From NCBI RefSeq assembly GCF_023502325.1, contig NZ_JAMFLZ010000002.1, forward strand, positions 248,001 through 312,000: a DNA stretch of 64,000 nt, given 5' to 3'. This DNA comes from Wocania_A spongiicola (lineage in GTDB: Bacteria; Bacteroidota; Bacteroidia; Flavobacteriales; Flavobacteriaceae). Made by a program: the position numbers and the translations under genes. Below are positions 51,404 through 60,483 of this stretch, one piece after another. Numbering within the stretch: the first letter of the stretch is position 1; the number at the start of each line of letters is the position of its first letter. The notes beneath the pieces are model-generated. The model saw nothing but the letters and a program-made list of their open reading frames with translations, was not told the DNA's origin and searched no databases.

Positions 51404-52588
51404 ATGAAGATGAATAACTACATTCTTTTTGATGGTCCGTCACGTAATAATTTATTACCGTTTACGTATACAAGACCTGTTGCCGATATAAGAGTAGGGA
51501 TTTTAACTATTCGAGAAAAATGGCAAACGTATTTAGGTTCAACCATAACTACTGTTACAGAGGATTACTTATCAGATAAATATCCTATGGTAGAAATGGA
51601 TTTAAATATAATGATTAATGCATCATATTTACCAAATGAAACTTTAGTTAATGCTGTCAAAGCTCTAAAAGAAAATCAAGCTGTTTTTAAAGGAGAAGAT
51701 GTTATTGCTTTTTACACTAAAGCTTCGCAAGATGAAGTAGATCTCGATACATATGAAGCAGTAGAGTTTAATGGTGATGTTATAAAGATAGAGCATACAT
51801 GGGATATATTTTCTAAAAATGGAGAAGCTATTCAAGAAGATTTTAATTTAATAACAAAGGATAGAGAGTCTCAACCCATTCCACCAAGTAATAATATAAT
51901 TGCTGCTGAAAATATTTTTATTGAAGAAGGTGCTTCTTTAGAGTATGCAACACTTAACGCAAGCAACGGACCAATTTATATTGGTAAAAATGCTGAAATT
52001 ATGGAAGGCGCGCTTATTCGTGGGCCACTAGCACTTTGCGATAATGCTGGTATAAAACTGGGAGCCAAGATATATGGACCTACAACAATTGGACCTCATA
52101 GTAAAGTTGGTGGAGAAGTTAAAAACTCAGTAATTTTTAAAAACTCTAATAAAGGGCACGAAGGCTATTTAGGAAATGCTGTCATAGGCGAGTGGTGTAA
52201 TTTAGGAGCAGATACTAATAATTCTAACCTAAAAAACAATTATGCAGAAGTGCGTATGTGGGATTATCAAACCGAAGGTTTTGCTAAAACCGGATTGCAA
52301 TTTTGCGGTCTAATGATGGGAGATCATAGTAAATGTGGTATAAATACCATGTTTAATACAGGAACTGTTGTAGGTGTAAGTGCTAATATTTTTGGCAGTG
52401 GTTTTCCTAGAAACTTTATACCAAGCTTTAGTTGGGGCGGAAATGCAGGGTTTACTACCTATTTAACTAAGAAGGCATTTGAAGTTGCAAAAATGGTTAT
52501 GGACAGAAGAGGCTTAGAGTTTACAGAACAAGATAAAGCGATATTTGAGCATGTGTTTGAAGAAACAAAAAAATATAGAAGATATTAA
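51404..52588 (+). CDS. GlmU-family protein (putative sugar-nucleotidyltransferase/acyltransferase-like)
   Basis: A 394-residue Bacteroidota protein that resembles the GlmU layout. The N-terminal part (about 1-150) starts NNYILFDGPSRNNLLPFTYTRPVADIRVGI and is related to nucleotidyltransferase domains but lacks a clear GxGTRM loop. The C-terminal half has hexapeptide-repeat beta-helix features (IYIGKNAEIMEGALIRGP, KLGAKIYGPTTIG). The activity is uncertain. Two ATGs lie in frame (51404 and 51410). The rpmE2-GlmU-like gene order recurs in flavobacteria. Confidence 0.8.
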   Translation: MKMNNYILFDGPSRNNLLPFTYTRPVADIRVGILTIREKWQTYLGSTITTVTEDYLSDKYPMVEMDLNIMINASYLPNETLVNAVKALKENQAVFKGEDVIAFYTKASQDEVDLDTYEAVEFNGDVIKIEHTWDIFSKNGEAIQEDFNLITKDRESQPIPPSNNIIAAENIFIEEGASLEYATLNASNGPIYIGKNAEIMEGALIRGPLALCDNAGIKLGAKIYGPTTIGPHSKVGGEVKNSVIFKNSNKGHEGYLGNAVIGEWCNLGADTNNSNLKNNYAEVRMWDYQTEGFAKTGLQFCGLMMGDHSKCGINTMFNTGTVVGVSANIFGSGFPRNFIPSFSWGGNAGFTTYLTKKAFEVAKMVMDRRGLEFTEQDKAIFEHVFEETKKYRRY

Positions 52589-52643
52589 TTTAGGATTAAA
52601 TTGAAGTAGTGACTAACTCTCAATAGGTTTAAATTCAAAGTAT

Positions 52644-52651
52644 TATATTTG
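52644..52651 (+). promoter_or_regulatory. Putative -7 box of the beta-propeller gene
   Basis: TATATTTG fully matches TAnnTTTG. It overlaps an upstream in-frame TTG (52649), so translation must start later; TTG 52676 would have a leader of about 20 nt. Confidence 0.5.
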
Positions 52652-52675
52652 TTTTTAAACCTTTTCTTTTTTCTA

Positions 52676-53587
52676 TTGAAGTTTCTCTGTGGCATATTGT
52701 TTCTTTTTGGAATTGTTGGTTTTCCTCAAAATGAAGATTACCACATAACCAATTTGAATATAAATACTGAGTATCCACATTTTGGTTTAATGTACACTGA
52801 TAATAACAAAATTATTTTTACATCATATCTTCTAACTAAAAAGGGTAAAGTGAAAAAGAGTGCTGGAAGCCCAGTGTTGACTATTTTTAAAGGAGAATTG
52901 TCAAATAATGGAGAAATAATTAATGTCAAACCTATTTCGATCGACCCTAAATATGGAATTTCTCATATTACAAGTGCCAGCATATCTCCAAATGGAAAGC
53001 AACTTTATTTAACCACAAACTATAATAATAAAGATAAGCCCAATGGCAATTTTAAGGCAACTAATTTCCATATTAAAGTTGGTGAATATAAAGCTGGCTT
53101 AGGGTGGACAAATTTTAAGGTATTACCATTTTGCAAACCAAAATTCTCATACGCTCATCCATGTTTAAGTAATGATGGCAAGACACTCTATTTTATTGCT
53201 AATATTCGTGGAGGAAAAGAGACGACTAAAGGCGGGTCGGATATTTTTAAAGTTGAAATTTTAGAAAATGATAATTATAGTGAGCCCAAAAATTTGGGTA
53301 ACAAAGTAAACTCATATAGTAGAGAAATGTTTCCATTTATAGCTGCTGATAACACTTTGTATTTTGCTTCAAATCGACCAAACGGTTATGGCGGATTTGA
53401 CATTTATAAAAGCGAGATTAATGGAGAAGGAGGTTTTTTAAAAGCCCAAAAAATGCCAAAACCTATTAATAGTAATAAGGATGATTTTTCTTTTATTATT
53501 GATGAGGGAAACAAAAGAGGCTATTTTTCATCTAAAAGAATAAAAGGAAAAGGTGATGATGACGTCTATTGTTTTGTAAAGAATTAA
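52676..53587 (+). CDS. Exported PD40/WD40-like beta-propeller protein (TTG start)
   Basis: A 303-residue protein. No ATG precedes the conserved part; the TTG at 52676 gives a clean signal peptide (MKFLCGILFLFGIVGFPQ). The mature part has PD40-type beta-propeller blades: SASISPNGKQLYLTT, HPCLSNDGKTLYFIAN followed by GSDIFK, and FPFIAADNTLYFASN followed by GGFDIYKS. These are like the propeller of OmpA-family gliding or type IX secretion proteins, but the OmpA domain is absent. The -7 box overlaps the upstream TTG at 52649. The small membrane-protein gene follows after 9 bp. Confidence 0.8.
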   Translation: MKFLCGILFLFGIVGFPQNEDYHITNLNINTEYPHFGLMYTDNNKIIFTSYLLTKKGKVKKSAGSPVLTIFKGELSNNGEIINVKPISIDPKYGISHITSASISPNGKQLYLTTNYNNKDKPNGNFKATNFHIKVGEYKAGLGWTNFKVLPFCKPKFSYAHPCLSNDGKTLYFIANIRGGKETTKGGSDIFKVEILENDNYSEPKNLGNKVNSYSREMFPFIAADNTLYFASNRPNGYGGFDIYKSEINGEGGFLKAQKMPKPINSNKDDFSFIIDEGNKRGYFSSKRIKGKGDDDVYCFVKN

Positions 53588-53596
53588 TACCAATTC

Positions 53597-53926
53597 ATGT
53601 TAAACATTATAATCATCTGTTTTATAGGTAAATATTATTATGAATTAACTCAAGACTATTATAAGAATAGATGGATTTATGGTATTTTAGGAATTGTTGT
53701 CTATTACATTGGAGCTTTCTCAGGAGGTATTGTAATTGGTATTACTGATAATTTGTTTGATATAGGTTTTAATTGGAATAGTACTTCTAATTTGATAATA
53801 ATATCATTACTTTTTGGACTACTATTTAAGGTATTGGTTTATGGGGTTTTATACAGAAAATGGAAAAAAGCAGAAGTCGTTGCGAAAAATGAAATTAGCG
53901 ATATTGGCAAAAATGAATCGAATTAA
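53597..53926 (+). CDS. Small membrane protein, unknown function
   Basis: A 109-residue protein with three hydrophobic segments (about 2-12, 28-50 and 64-86) and a charged C-terminal tail (RKWKKAEVVAKNEISDIGK). I do not recognise a family. It sits 9 bp after the propeller gene and probably shares its transcript. Its 3' end overlaps the convergent peptide-binding lipoprotein gene by 4 bp, with no terminator between. Confidence 0.55.
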   Translation: MLNIIIICFIGKYYYELTQDYYKNRWIYGILGIVVYYIGAFSGGIVIGITDNLFDIGFNWNSTSNLIIISLLFGLLFKVLVYGVLYRKWKKAEVVAKNEISDIGKNESN

Positions 53927-55542
53927 TCTTTCTTAACACTTCTCAAGTCTAATAAATTAATAGGATTAATACCTAAGCCTTTTACGTTTTTTCTTGTAAA
54001 GCGCACTACTTCATCATAAAATAAAGGAACCATAAGTGCTTTTTCCATAGCTAAAGAATCCATAGTTGTATATAAAAGTTTTCGTTCTTCAATATTTGTA
54101 ACGGTAAAAGCTTTATTATATAAACTATCAAATACGGTACTTTTATAATGAAAATAGTTAGAGCCATTTGGCGCGAAATTTTTACTATAAAAAATGGATA
54201 AATAGTTTTCAGCATCCAAATAGTCAGCAATCCAAGAGCTTCTAAACATATCTACTTTGCCGTTTGATCTTGCTGATCTTAAAGTAGCTTCGGGCATCAC
54301 ATCTACATTAATTTTCAACCCTGTTTTTTCTAGCTCACGTTGTATAAATTCACAAAAGCTCAGATAATTACTAGTTGTTACTAAGTTAATCTCAGGATTC
54401 GTTATACCACTTTCTTTTTTAAATTGCTTAACTAATTGCTTCGCCTTTTCTGGTTGATATGAAAAACCAATAGATTTATTATAACCAGGAAGACCAATAG
54501 GAATGAATCCGCCATTAGCAGGGTTTCCAATACCGTTTCGTAAATAAATCATCATTTTTTTTCTATCAAAGCCATAGTTTACCGCTTTTCTTATTAATTC
54601 TGATTGTATTTCTGGGGTTTCTGAATCTAAATAGAACCCTAAATATTCTGTGTTTAAAAAAGGGCCTCTAATCATATTAACAGTCTCAGAATATTTATCG
54701 CGTAACCTTCCGTCAGCCGTTAATAATTCATCTTTATATGACGCATCTAAACCAGATACATAATCTATGTTGCCTTGTGCAAATTGCAAAAATTCACTTT
54801 GTTTGTCGGGTAAAAAAGTAACTGTTACGGCTTCTAAATAAGGTAGTGATTTACCAGTTTCATCTTTTTCGAAATAGCGTCTATTTTTTCTAAAAACAAG
54901 TTTAATGTTTTCTTCCCAACGCTTAAATTTAAAAGGACCTGTGCCTATAGGATGTGACCGGAATTCAGCACCATAATGGTTAACTATTTCTTTGGGAACA
55001 ACCGAGCAGTATTTCATGGTTAATAAACCAATAAAAGCAGGAAATGGTTGCTTTAATGTAATTTCAAAGAGTGTATCGTTGATGGCTTCAAAGTCATCAA
55101 CTTTATTTAAAACCCAACTTCCGGGAGCTGCAATTTTTTTGTCTCTTAAACGGTTAAGGCTATATTCAAAATCTTTAGCAATTACGGTTCGTGTCGAGTC
55201 TTTTCCAAATAATTTATGCTTGTGAAAATAGACATCTTCGCGTAATGAAAACGAATATTTTAAACCATCCTCTGAAATAGTCCAGTTTTTAGCTATTGAT
55301 GGTAAAATATTTAAATCCTTATCCAATTGTACTAAACCATTAAACAATTGATTACAAACTGAATTATCTTGTAAAGTTCTTGAGAATGCAGGGTCTAAAG
55401 TATTGATACTAGCATATTCGTTATAACGAAATACAAGATGGTCTTTGTTGATGTTTGAATTGTTCCCGCAGGAAAAAAATGAAATAAGAATACAACTAAT
55501 TGATAGATAGATAATTATTTGTTTTAAAATAGGTTTTATCAT
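53923..55542 (-). CDS. ABC transporter substrate-binding lipoprotein, family 5 (peptide/opine type)
   Basis: A 539-residue lipoprotein (lipobox FFSC, Cys25) of the SBP_bac_5 (OppA/DppA) class. It has the family signature SRTLQDNSVCNQLFNGLVQLDKDLNILPSIAKNWTISEDGLKYSFSLRE (about 55-105) and the NRLRDKKIAAPGSW segment. The HPIGTGPFKFKRWE stretch is typical of the peptide-binding lobe. Permease and ATPase genes are not in the window. It may capture peptides, or serve another role in a species that imports peptides by TonB systems. Confidence 0.88.
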   Translation of the reverse strand: MIKPILKQIIIYLSISCILISFFSCGNNSNINKDHLVFRYNEYASINTLDPAFSRTLQDNSVCNQLFNGLVQLDKDLNILPSIAKNWTISEDGLKYSFSLREDVYFHKHKLFGKDSTRTVIAKDFEYSLNRLRDKKIAAPGSWVLNKVDDFEAINDTLFEITLKQPFPAFIGLLTMKYCSVVPKEIVNHYGAEFRSHPIGTGPFKFKRWEENIKLVFRKNRRYFEKDETGKSLPYLEAVTVTFLPDKQSEFLQFAQGNIDYVSGLDASYKDELLTADGRLRDKYSETVNMIRGPFLNTEYLGFYLDSETPEIQSELIRKAVNYGFDRKKMMIYLRNGIGNPANGGFIPIGLPGYNKSIGFSYQPEKAKQLVKQFKKESGITNPEINLVTTSNYLSFCEFIQRELEKTGLKINVDVMPEATLRSARSNGKVDMFRSSWIADYLDAENYLSIFYSKNFAPNGSNYFHYKSTVFDSLYNKAFTVTNIEERKLLYTTMDSLAMEKALMVPLFYDEVVRFTRKNVKGLGINPINLLDLRSVKKD

Positions 55543-55570
55543 ATAACTTATTAGTTGTAAATTTGCACGC

Positions 55571-55592
55571 TTTTGTCACTATAATGACAAAA
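55571..55592. repeat. 8-bp inverted repeat between the peptide-binding gene and mtaB
   Basis: TTTTGTCA (55571-55578), a 6-base spacer, and TGACAAAA (55585-55592), a perfect dyad. A plus-strand -7 match (TAAATTTG, 55558-55565) would place the mtaB start point at its left edge. It could be an operator or a 5'-leader hairpin. Confidence 0.5.
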
Positions 55593-55645
55593 TGTAAAGA
55601 TAAATTTTAAAAAATTCTGAAACAAGCCCAGGAATACAAAACTAA

Positions 55646-56974
55646 ATGAAAAAAAAAGTAGCATTTTATACTTTAGGTTGCAAACTTAATTTTTCTGAAA
55701 CGTCAACTATAGCAAGAGACTTTAATGAAGAAGGTTTTGATCGTGTAGACTTTTCTGAAAAAGCAGATATATATGTTATTAATACCTGTTCGGTTACCGA
55801 AAATGCAGACAAACGGTTTAAAACTATTGTAAAACAAGCACAAAAGGCAAACCCTAATGCTTTTGTTGCTGCAGTTGGTTGCTATGCACAGCTTAAACCA
55901 CAAGAGTTGGCTGATGTTAATGGTGTCGATTTGGTGCTTGGTGCTACAGAAAAATTTAAAATTACAGATTATATTAATGATCTTTCTAAAAACGATTTCG
56001 GTGAAGTACATTCTTGCGAAATTGAAGATGCCGATTTTTATGTTGGAAGTTATTCAATAGGAGATAGAACTCGAGCTTTTTTAAAAGTGCAAGATGGATG
56101 CGATTATAAATGCACTTATTGTACTATTCCTTTAGCGCGAGGTATTTCGCGTAGTGATACCATGGACAATGTGCTTAAAAATGCTAAGGAAATATCGAAG
56201 CAAAATATAAAGGAAATTGTTTTAACAGGAGTTAATATTGGCGATTACGGAAAAGGGGAATTTGGCAATAAAAAACACGAGCACACCTTTTTAGATTTAG
56301 TTACCGAATTAGATAAAGTTGAAGGAATTGAGCGTTTAAGAATATCTTCAATTGAACCTAATTTATTAAAAAATGAAACCATTGATTTGGTTTCAAAATC
56401 TAGAGCTTTTGTACCACATTTTCATATTCCATTGCAGTCAGGAAGCAATAATATTCTAAAAAAAATGAAACGACGATATATGCGTGAGTTGTATGTTGAT
56501 AGGGTTTCTAAAATAAAAGAAGTTATGCCTCATGCTTGTATAGGTGTTGATGTAATCGTTGGTTTTCCAGGAGAAACTGAAGAACATTTTTTAGAAACAT
56601 ATAATTTTATAGCAGAGTTAGATGTTTCTTATTTACACGTATTTACTTACTCTGAACGTGATAATACTGAGGCAGTAGATATGGATGGGGTAGTGCCAAC
56701 TAATGTAAGAAGTAAGCGTAGTAAAATGTTAAGAGGTTTATCGGTTAAAAAGCGCCGTGCTTTTTACGAAAGCCAGATAGGAAGTAGTAGAAAAGTGCTA
56801 TTTGAAAGCGAAAATAGAGGTGGTTATATTAATGGGTTTACTGAAAATTATGTAAAAGTAAAAACACCTTGGAATCCAGAATTAGTTAACACATTGCATG
56901 ATGTTGAATTAACTAAAATTGATGACGATGGTTTAGTACGATTAGAGTTTGCTAATACTTTAACTACTAACTAA
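55646..56974 (+). CDS. mtaB: tRNA threonylcarbamoyladenosine methylthiotransferase MtaB
   Basis: A 442-residue radical SAM enzyme that adds a methylthio group to t6A37 in tRNAs for ANN codons. It has the N-terminal UPF0004 domain with Cys12, Cys48 and Cys79 (auxiliary cluster), the radical SAM motif CDYKCTYC (Cys152, 156, 159), and a C-terminal TRAM-like domain. TLGCKLNFSET at the start is characteristic of MtaB rather than MiaB. The length is normal. The gene stands alone with a long AT-rich leader. Confidence 0.95.
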   Translation: MKKKVAFYTLGCKLNFSETSTIARDFNEEGFDRVDFSEKADIYVINTCSVTENADKRFKTIVKQAQKANPNAFVAAVGCYAQLKPQELADVNGVDLVLGATEKFKITDYINDLSKNDFGEVHSCEIEDADFYVGSYSIGDRTRAFLKVQDGCDYKCTYCTIPLARGISRSDTMDNVLKNAKEISKQNIKEIVLTGVNIGDYGKGEFGNKKHEHTFLDLVTELDKVEGIERLRISSIEPNLLKNETIDLVSKSRAFVPHFHIPLQSGSNNILKKMKRRYMRELYVDRVSKIKEVMPHACIGVDVIVGFPGETEEHFLETYNFIAELDVSYLHVFTYSERDNTEAVDMDGVVPTNVRSKRSKMLRGLSVKKRRAFYESQIGSSRKVLFESENRGGYINGFTENYVKVKTPWNPELVNTLHDVELTKIDDDGLVRLEFANTLTTN

Positions 56975-57050
56975 ATAATATTATACTTTGTTGTTTGACG
57001 TTTTTTTTAGGTTTAAGACGGTTTTTTATTAACGGTCTGGCATACTGCAA

Positions 57051-57058
57051 TATATTTG
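57051..57058 (+). promoter_or_regulatory. Putative -7 box of the small lipoprotein gene
   Basis: TATATTTG fully matches TAnnTTTG and places the transcript start near 57062. This makes the ATG at 57079 the likely start of the lipoprotein rather than upstream in-frame codons. Confidence 0.5.
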
Positions 57059-57078
57059 AGTATAAATGTGCCCCAAAC

Positions 57079-57459
57079 ATGAAAAGCTTATTCAATTTTT
57101 TTACAATTCTGATAATAATTTCTGCAACAACATCTTGTTCCAAAGATGATATTGACCAAAACAACAATTTAGTTGGTGTTTGGGAAAGAAATGATTTTAT
57201 TGACAATACTGGATATAAATTAGTTTTTGGTTCTGATAATACAGGTTTGAAAATTCATGTAATAGAGTCTTCAACTGGAGAAATAGCTTCAAGTGCTTCT
57301 CCTTTTAAATGGGAGCTAGCTGATAATGTAGTGACAATTGTGACAAACGATATTTCTCAAGAAACTTATAGAATAAACCCTGAAGGACAGCTTGTTTTAA
57401 GTACAGCAGAAAATTCGTCCTTTAACAAAGTATCAGATGATTATTCTCAATACTATTAA
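57079..57459 (+). CDS. Small lipocalin-like lipoprotein
   Basis: A 126-residue lipoprotein (lipobox TTSC, Cys18). The mature domain starts NNLVGVWERND and has a beta-rich pattern (YKLVFGSDNTG, FKWELADNVVTIV) like the lipocalin-like family common in Bacteroidota. Ligand unknown. The in-frame extension to 56995 has no signal peptide and lies upstream of the -7 box, so it is rejected. A bidirectional terminator separates it from the convergent GNAT-like gene. Confidence 0.65.
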   Translation: MKSLFNFFTILIIISATTSCSKDDIDQNNNLVGVWERNDFIDNTGYKLVFGSDNTGLKIHVIESSTGEIASSASPFKWELADNVVTIVTNDISQETYRINPEGQLVLSTAENSSFNKVSDDYSQYY

Positions 57460-57487
57460 TAAAAGATAAAAGCTATCTTTTGAAAAT

Positions 57488-57521
57488 AAAAAAATCCGAA
57501 GTTATTAACTTCGGATTTTTA
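57488..57521. terminator. Bidirectional terminator
   Basis: Stem AAAAATCCGAAGTT / AACTTCGGATTTTT with a 3-base loop between convergent genes (lipoprotein on plus, GNAT-like on minus), with A and T runs on both sides. Confidence 0.85.
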
Positions 57522-57546
57522 TTTTTCTAACGTATTATGTTCTTTT

Positions 57547-57843
57547 TTATATTCTTACACCAACAGGAAGCATACGTTTATACTTTCGATTGCCTCTAAC
57601 AAACTTAGCAATTTCTGGACTTGTTGGAACCACACTTAAATTTCTACCTTCTATTTGTTCAAAAACAATAGCTAAAAATTCTTTTTTAAAGTTTTCATCT
57701 TTTATCCCTTCAGGAATAATAAGTTTTGTTAAAAAAATCTTTCGTTCTTGTAAGGAATATTCAATTTTTGCTAAATGGTTATCTATTTTAATTTCAAACT
57801 GACGTAAAAAATCATTGTCAATTAATTCTGCACTTTCAACCAT
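57547..57843 (-). CDS. GNAT-like (YjdJ-type) protein lacking the acetyl-CoA loop
   Basis: A 98-residue protein related to the short GNAT domain of YjdJ/GCN5-like proteins. It keeps the N-terminal strands (FEIKIDNHLAKIEYSLQERKIFLTKLIIPEG) and the NLSVVPTSPEIAKFVRGN segment, which in relatives reads VxPxCPFVxxY. The acetyl-CoA-binding R/QxxGxG/A loop is missing: where relatives have GKGIG, this protein has GIKDENFKKEF. It is probably not an active acetyltransferase and may have another binding role. A small gene of this kind is found in many flavobacteria. Confidence 0.6.
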   Translation of the reverse strand: MVESAELIDNDFLRQFEIKIDNHLAKIEYSLQERKIFLTKLIIPEGIKDENFKKEFLAIVFEQIEGRNLSVVPTSPEIAKFVRGNRKYKRMLPVGVRI

Positions 57844-57959
57844 AATGAATTTTATTTAATTTCTTAGGAATCTCTAAAATAGCGAGCGCTATTTGTATAA
57901 CTTTGTGCAAAAGTACGAAAAAAAATATAACCGTCAATAAAATTAAAGGTTAAAAGCTT

Positions 57960-58625
57960 ATGTGTCAAGAGATAATACATGTGTATTTAATGCCAGGAAT
58001 GGCAGCAAGCCCTAAAATTTTCGAACATATTAAGCTATCAGAAAACCAGTTTGAAATTCATTATTTAGAGTGGATTATACCTATTGATAAAGAAACTATA
58101 AGCGAATATGCTTTGCGACTATCTAAGGATATTAAACATGACAACATTGTGTTACTAGGAGTGTCATTTGGGGGTGTGCTGGTTCAAGAAATTAATAAGC
58201 ATGTTAAGGCTAGAAAACTCATTATTGTGTCGAGTGTAAAGTCGATGCACGAATTACCAAAGCGGATGCTAATTACTAAGGTTACCAAGGCTTATAAGTT
58301 AGTTCCAACACAGCTTGCTAGTAATATTGATATTTTTGCCAAATATGCCTTTGGTAGTAATGTAAATAAACGATTAGAGTTATACAGAAAATATTTATCG
58401 GTAAATGATAGTAAATATTTAAGCTGGGCTATTGAGAATATGGTATGTTGGAATCAAACAGATTATAACCCAGAAATAATACATATTCATGGAGGTAACG
58501 ATGCCGTATTCCCTATTAAAAACATTGTGAACTGTATTACAATAGAAAATGGAACACATATTATGATTATTAACAAATACAAGTGGTTTAATGAAAATTT
58601 GCCACGTATTATTTTAGAAAACTAA
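57960..58625 (+). CDS. Alpha/beta hydrolase
   Basis: A 221-residue serine hydrolase of the alpha/beta fold. The nucleophile elbow is GVSFGG (Ser at about 69), the acid is in HGGNDAVFP (about 178), and the His is in NGTHIMI (about 199). The short length means there is no large cap domain. The substrate is unknown. The lytic transglycosylase gene follows after 34 bp on the same strand. Confidence 0.85.
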   Translation: MCQEIIHVYLMPGMAASPKIFEHIKLSENQFEIHYLEWIIPIDKETISEYALRLSKDIKHDNIVLLGVSFGGVLVQEINKHVKARKLIIVSSVKSMHELPKRMLITKVTKAYKLVPTQLASNIDIFAKYAFGSNVNKRLELYRKYLSVNDSKYLSWAIENMVCWNQTDYNPEIIHIHGGNDAVFPIKNIVNCITIENGTHIMIINKYKWFNENLPRIILEN

Positions 58626-58659
58626 TCATTTTTTTTACCTTTAAAAAAACTTATTAAAA

Positions 58660-59589
58660 ATGAAGATTATACAAAAAGCATTAGCGTTTGTGGGATTATT
58701 AAGTTTATGCGGATTATTTATTTATGCCCTACAAGATGCTCCTACCGATGAAAATTTTGAAACAAAATTGATAAACGATTACAATGTTTATGCACTCCAA
58801 GTACCTAATGATTTAAACTTTGCAGGAGAATTGATGCCTCTTAAAAATCCAGATATTTTAGAGCGTATGGATAGAGAATTGTTGGTTAATACTTATTGGC
58901 AGTCAAACGGATTATTAATGTTTAAGCGTGCTAAAAAGTATTTTCCAGTTATTGAACCTATTTTGGCAAAGCACAATATTCCAGACGATTTTAAATATTT
59001 AGCTGTAATTGAAAGTGGCTTAACAAATGCAGTATCTCCAGCTGGCGCTAGAGGTGTTTGGCAAATAATGAAATCTACAGGTAGAGAAAACGGCTTAGAA
59101 GTTAATGCCAATGTAGATGAACGTTATAATCTAGAAAAAGCAACTGAAGTAGCATGTAAGTATTTGAAAAAATCTAAAGAGAAACTGGGTTCATGGACAC
59201 TAGCTGCAGCAGCTTATAATGGAGGAAATGCAGGAATTTCTAGACGACTAAAAGCACAAAAAGTAAGTAATTATTATGACTTGTTATTAGGCGAAGAAAC
59301 TGGGAGATATTTGTTTAGAATTGTTGCTTTAAAAGAAATTTTATCGAACCCAAATAAATATGGGTTTAATTTTAGAGAAAAAGATTTATATAAAAATATA
59401 CCAACTTATAAAGTTGAGGTTGATACTGCTGTTACTAGTTTTGCTAAGTTTGCGCAGAATTTTGGAATTAATTACAAAATATTAAAGCTGCACAATCCAT
59501 GGTTGCGTGAACCACACCTTAATAATAAATCGCGAAAACTATATACTATTGATATTCCTAAAGAAGGTTATTATAACAGCAATCCTTAA
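58660..59589 (+). CDS. Lytic transglycosylase (SLT domain)
   Basis: A 309-residue exported or membrane-anchored murein hydrolase with an N-terminal hydrophobic signal (about 6-24). The SLT domain (about 105-215) contains the catalytic Glu118 in VIESGL, then SPAGARGVWQIM, the AYNGG motif and the ERYNLEKATEVACKYL helix. No LysM repeat is present, unlike MltD. The enzyme cleaves peptidoglycan with formation of a 1,6-anhydro ring. It follows the hydrolase gene by 34 bp. Confidence 0.92.
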   Translation: MKIIQKALAFVGLLSLCGLFIYALQDAPTDENFETKLINDYNVYALQVPNDLNFAGELMPLKNPDILERMDRELLVNTYWQSNGLLMFKRAKKYFPVIEPILAKHNIPDDFKYLAVIESGLTNAVSPAGARGVWQIMKSTGRENGLEVNANVDERYNLEKATEVACKYLKKSKEKLGSWTLAAAAYNGGNAGISRRLKAQKVSNYYDLLLGEETGRYLFRIVALKEILSNPNKYGFNFREKDLYKNIPTYKVEVDTAVTSFAKFAQNFGINYKILKLHNPWLREPHLNNKSRKLYTIDIPKEGYYNSNP

Positions 59590-59605
59590 AAGCTAGGTGT
59601 TATTT

Positions 59606-60184
59606 TTATTTACCTCTTCTTTTTTGAGCTCTTAAAGATCCACCAGCTCCGAAGTGTTGGTTTGGTCCAGCGGCACGTTTCATATTCTGCTTCATCATTT
59701 TTATTTGATCAGTCAGCATGCCCTGCTTATCTAACTTTGTAGCTTCTGTTAGTAACTTCTGAGCTTCTTGTTTTCTACGTTTAGAAAACGCAATTCCAGC
59801 TAAATTTAATTTAGCCATTGCTAAATCATGGTCCATAGATAAACCCAATGAAATAGCCTTTTTGAAATATTTTTCGGCATCATTCATATTACTTTGCGAT
59901 ACCATAATGCCATGCAAGTAATTATAATAACCTTGTTGCTTTTTTACTAAAGCAGATTCTGGATTTTTAATTTTATTCAACCATTTTTTAGCACCATCAA
60001 AATCTTGTTTACGCAATCTTAAAAAAGCCAATAAAATAAATTCGTTTTTAAAATATAAAAAAACAAAAATTAATGACAATAGAATAAACATAATACCATT
60101 ACCAATATAACCTTCAGTAAATTGGTAAACGGCATAGGCTATAATGCTAGCAGCAATTATTAATTTTATAATTTTGTTATACAT
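59606..60184 (-). CDS. TPR-containing membrane protein
   Basis: A 192-residue protein with two N-terminal membrane helices (about 5-22 and 28-46) and a tetratricopeptide-like helical part (about 60-170). The helices include the pairs FDGAKKWLNKI, DAEKYFKKAISLGLS and AKLNLAGIAFSKRRKQEAQKLLTEATKLD. The C-terminus is basic. Function unknown; likely a protein-interaction scaffold. It is convergent with the transglycosylase and divergent from rpmH. Confidence 0.7.
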   Translation of the reverse strand: MYNKIIKLIIAASIIAYAVYQFTEGYIGNGIMFILLSLIFVFLYFKNEFILLAFLRLRKQDFDGAKKWLNKIKNPESALVKKQQGYYNYLHGIMVSQSNMNDAEKYFKKAISLGLSMDHDLAMAKLNLAGIAFSKRRKQEAQKLLTEATKLDKQGMLTDQIKMMKQNMKRAAGPNQHFGAGGSLRAQKRRGK

Positions 60185-60483
60185 AATGCTTAATTTATAA
60201 TAAAGTTAGATGCTTTTTTATTGAAAACAATCTTTTTCTATTGTTTTGTGAGTGCAAAGAAACTAAATTTTTATTAAAAATTGAGTATACTTTTTTAACA
60301 AAAAATGACGATTACCCTAAATAAATAAAGGCATAGAACGTTTTCTGTATTTTAAAAAACAAATAAAAATTTTTTTTAAAATAAGGTTTGTCAAAGTAAT
60401 AAAGGCTTTGTATATTTGCCCTCGGTTTTGAAGAAAGCCTAGAGTTTATAAAAATTACAATTCAGATTTAAAGATTCAAGATA
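60185..60483. promoter_or_regulatory. Intergenic region with the rpmH promoter
   Basis: Contains TTTG (60387-60390) and TATATTTG (60411-60418), a full -7 match with a 20-bp spacing, so rpmH transcription should start near 60422 with a leader of about 62 nt. The left part is AT-rich spacer carrying the start region of the divergent TPR gene; nothing else was seen. Confidence 0.65.
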
